DNA of 45,651 bases from assembly GCA_002424045.1 (NCBI GenBank), contig DIPH01000037.1:22103-67753 (forward strand), read 5' to 3'. This document shows, one piece after another, positions 43,688-45,651 of this stretch. The stretch is from Firmicutes bacterium UBA5493. GTDB lineage: Bacteria; Bacillota; Limnochordia; Darwinibacteriales; Darwinibacteriaceae. Both the position numbers and the translations under genes were made by a program. Within the stretch, counting starts at the first letter, position 1, and each line of letters opens with the position of its first letter. Under the pieces are notes generated by a model. The model was not told where the DNA came from and made no database searches. It saw only the letters and a list, made by a program, of their open reading frames with translations.

Positions 43688-43867
43688 GGGACCCCTTAAT
43701 GCTGATGGTATGGCCTTACTCTTCGGTATTGTAGCCATGGTCTTCGTTGCAGCACGTTATGGCAAAAAGTCATCAGAAGGAACGGCAAGTGCATTTGCCG
43801 TGTTTGGCAAGAATATAGAAAGAATCAGGAAAAACATCGTTGTTCTGTCTATAGCCGGTGGTATTTA
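43683..43867 (+). pseudogene. yhfT: YhfT middle piece (yhfT part 2)
   Basis: It reads FLGPLNADGMALLFGIVAMV through FAVFGKNIERIRKNIVVLSI to AGGI, matching the centre of YhfT. It lies downstream of the C-terminal piece, so the order within yhfT is 1-3-2. Roughly 40 residues before it and 150 after it are missing from the window. Confidence 0.8.
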
Positions 43868-43999
43868 AACACTGGCCTTCAAGCCCGTGCCATCCATGCC
43901 TTTCTCAACATCTGCAACCAACATGTCAAAGAGCTCCGCATCGCTTGACTCGTAAAAATACGGTGGCAGAAAAGGCTCCTTGTAAAATCCTGTGCTTGC
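43868..43999 (-). pseudogene. php: Php internal piece B, inverted
   Basis: On the minus strand it reads ASTGFYKEPFLPPYFYESSD then LVADVEKGMDGTGLKASV, the part of php between pieces A and C. It ends at a TAA created at the join with yhfT part 2. Confidence 0.82.
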
Positions 44000-44390
44000 T
44001 CTAGATCAGATAAAAATCTTGGAAAAAAAGGGTGTTGATCTCACCGCAGTATTAATCGGTCATATGGATCTAAATCCTGACCTGGACTATCATCTTAGGG
44101 TCGCTGGTAAAGGCTGCTATCTAGGTTTTGACACAATAGGGAAAACAGACTACCAACCTGATGCAAGCAGAGTCTGTTTGATCAAAGAACTGGTAGCTAG
44201 GGGACATGAAAATCAAATTGTGCTCTCCTTAGATCTGACGCGGAAATCCCACTTAAAGAAGCACGGCGGAATTGGATATTCCTATCTAGTAGATACATTT
44301 TTACCCTTGTTAGAAGAAGCGGAGCTCAAAGAAGAGACCATCAACAAGTTCCTAGTAGACAATCCACGTAAGCTGCTTAGTATTCCATGA
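43998..44390 (+). pseudogene. php: Php C-terminal piece D
   Basis: 131 residues from ALDQIKILEKKGVDL to the natural stop match the C-terminal third of phosphotriesterase homology proteins, with the metal ligands in IGHMDLN and LSLDLTRKSH. A GTG at 43992 could start it, but a lone C-terminal piece lacks half of the metal site and is unlikely to be active. Confidence 0.85.
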
Positions 44391-44403
44391 AAGGGCGAGA
44401 GAA

Positions 44404-45504
44404 TTGAACGTGTATCCTATCGAAACAATAGATTTAGAAAAAGCGAAGGAACTTCAATTTCGCTTAGTCGACACTATTCATAGGCATTTTCGCGGCGATG
44501 AATTCTTGCACGGAGGAGATTATGGGGTTGTTCCGGGAATTGGCAAGCCAGTCTACACAGAAAAGGTAGAGCGGGTACTGGCCGATTTTTTTCAGGGGGA
44601 GGCCTGCGCTCTAGTGACGGGGGCGGGGACTGGAGCCATAAGAAATGTCATGAATGCAAAACTAAAAACGAACCAGAAAATACTGATTCATGACGCTCCT
44701 GTTTATCCAACTACAGACATCATTGTCACATCTATGGGCTTAAGGCCCATTCCTATTAACTTCAACGATCCAGTTCTCGATGCTCAAATTGTGGAGCAAG
44801 CTGAATTTTGCCTCCTTCAACACTCTAGACAAAAAATGGACGATATGTATAACCTCGAAGCCACAATAGAGAGGCTGAAGGAGATCAATGGGGATCTTTA
44901 TATCTTGGTTGATGACAATTATGTAGCAATGAAGGCCGAAAAGATTGGGATTCAATGCGGAGGAGATATAAGCGCCTTCTCCCTTTTTAAGCTCTTAGGG
45001 CCACCAGGAATTGGTTGCGTGATCGGTGATCAGGCCACAGTGAAAACCATCCAGACTATGAACTATTCTGGTGGAAGCCAGATCCAGGGTTCTGAAGCTA
45101 TGGACGCATTACGCTCTTTGGTCTACGCTCCAGTAATGTTGGCTATTCAAAAAGAGGTAGGAGACGAAGTAGTAGAGAGGATTAATCTTGGTGAGGTTCA
45201 TGGCGTTAAGTCTGCTTTTGTCGCCAACGCCCAGTCCAGGGTGGTACTTGTGGAATTCGAAGAGCCCATTGCCAAAAAAGTGTTGGAGCACACTAATCTT
45301 CTGGGAGGAGCTCCTCATCCGGTAGGTGCGGAATCAAGGTATGAAATCACTGGAATGTTTTATCGAGTGTCAGGGACATTCTTGGCCCATGATCCTAAGT
45401 TAGAAGATTATATGATCCGAATTAATCCCATGAGATCTGGAGCTGATACGATTATTAGGATTCTTAAAGAGGCAATTGATAAAGTGTTCACACGGGGTGG
45501 TTAG
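44404..45504 (+). CDS. yhfS: YhfS-like PLP-dependent aminotransferase-fold protein
   Basis: The protein has 366 residues from TTG 44404, preceded by AGGGCGAGAG; the N terminus (NVYPIETIDLEKAKELQF) aligns with E. coli YhfS at this start. Fold-type I PLP features are the phosphate-binding VTGAGTGAIRN, the VDDNYVAM aspartate and the FSLFKLLGPPGIG lysine. It belongs to the Cys/Met-metabolism-like transferases, with unknown substrate. It is intact immediately beyond the scrambled yhfT/php block, 13 bases after php piece D. Confidence 0.88.
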   Translation: MNVYPIETIDLEKAKELQFRLVDTIHRHFRGDEFLHGGDYGVVPGIGKPVYTEKVERVLADFFQGEACALVTGAGTGAIRNVMNAKLKTNQKILIHDAPVYPTTDIIVTSMGLRPIPINFNDPVLDAQIVEQAEFCLLQHSRQKMDDMYNLEATIERLKEINGDLYILVDDNYVAMKAEKIGIQCGGDISAFSLFKLLGPPGIGCVIGDQATVKTIQTMNYSGGSQIQGSEAMDALRSLVYAPVMLAIQKEVGDEVVERINLGEVHGVKSAFVANAQSRVVLVEFEEPIAKKVLEHTNLLGGAPHPVGAESRYEITGMFYRVSGTFLAHDPKLEDYMIRINPMRSGADTIIRILKEAIDKVFTRGG

Positions 45505-45651
45505 ATGTTTCTAGACGTGACAGTAAGGAGAAATTCAAGTCTCATTGAAGCTGCAATCAAGCTTCATCAGCGCGGGCTCATTACTCCAAATACCTACGTT
45601 TTAGACTTAGATAGAATCGTAGAAAATGCTGTAATTTCTAACACTCTTTGG
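45505..45651 (+). CDS. yhfX: YhfX-like alanine-racemase-fold protein, N-terminal part
   Basis: The ATG directly follows the yhfS stop (TAGATG). The visible 49 residues (MFLDVTVRRNSSLIEAAIKL, then LITPNTYVLDLDRIVENAV) match the start of YhfX, a PLP-binding alanine racemase-like protein. The gene runs off the window. Confidence 0.8.
   Translation, partial: MFLDVTVRRNSSLIEAAIKLHQRGLITPNTYVLDLDRIVENAVISNTLW

Noticed and set aside
43511..43738. Minus-strand 75-codon frame as an independent small gene
   Set aside because: The first part is antisense to yhfT part 2 and the rest is php piece A; it is a product of the rearrangement.

Overview
The window looks like a chromosomal stretch from an anaerobic Gram-positive bacterium (Bacillota, clostridial in the broad sense). 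The evidence is an NAD-linked selenocysteine formate dehydrogenase, an ECF-type vitamin transporter, DUF1540 and DUF3842 proteins, strong AAGGAGG ribosome sites, and many carbohydrate and peptide ABC transporters without outer-membrane genes. No phage, insertion sequence, CRISPR array or rRNA was seen. Assignment below phylum would be a guess.

Bases 1-9205 are a formate and molybdenum (or tungsten) cofactor region. It holds an EcfT fragment, a MobB-like P-loop protein and a small kinase-like protein. Next come NuoE-type, NuoF-type and NuoG/FdhA-type subunits of a soluble formate dehydrogenase, whose catalytic subunit reads a UGA as selenocysteine through a clear bacterial SECIS hairpin. mobA and fdhD overlap or follow closely, and then an ECF substrate-binding gene with a structured, terminator-containing leader. 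The NuoE gene carries an in-frame TAG at codon 20. Bases 9266-13894 hold a DUF3842 gene, tRNA-Arg(TCG) with its own promoter and terminator, a CPBP protease, a GH1 beta-glucosidase and a sugar ABC permease pair whose first gene has lost its N-terminal half.

Bases 14171-23021 are one peptide-uptake operon: promoter with palindromic operators, two permeases, binding protein, two ATPases, an M20 dipeptidase, a GntR/FCD regulator and a URO-D/MtaA-like protein. Bases 23052-27500 hold a secreted ankyrin-repeat protein flanked by related short repeats, and a lipoprotein with Ig-like and beta-helix parts. Bases 27497-38862 hold a large STAND/TPR/BTAD regulator, a PlsC-like acyltransferase with a zinc ribbon coupled to a GltS-like symporter, a membrane-anchored coiled-coil/LysM-like protein, TldD/TldE, a DUF1540 protein and an AraC regulator. 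Bases 38875-40812 are a sugar ABC permease pair followed by a truncated sugar-phosphate-isomerase gene.

Bases 40936-45651 carry a homologue of the uncharacterised Escherichia coli yhf operon, in the order yhfZ, yhfY, yhfU, yhfT, php, yhfS, yhfX. yhfZ, yhfY, yhfU and yhfS are intact and yhfX runs off the window. yhfT and php, however, are cut into at least seven pieces of about 120-430 bp that are interleaved and partly inverted between 42790 and 44390. Three of the six joins share the trinucleotide GCT. This is the most unusual structure in the window. It is either a repeatedly inverted or shuffled locus or shattered pseudogenes, with an assembly artefact to be excluded.
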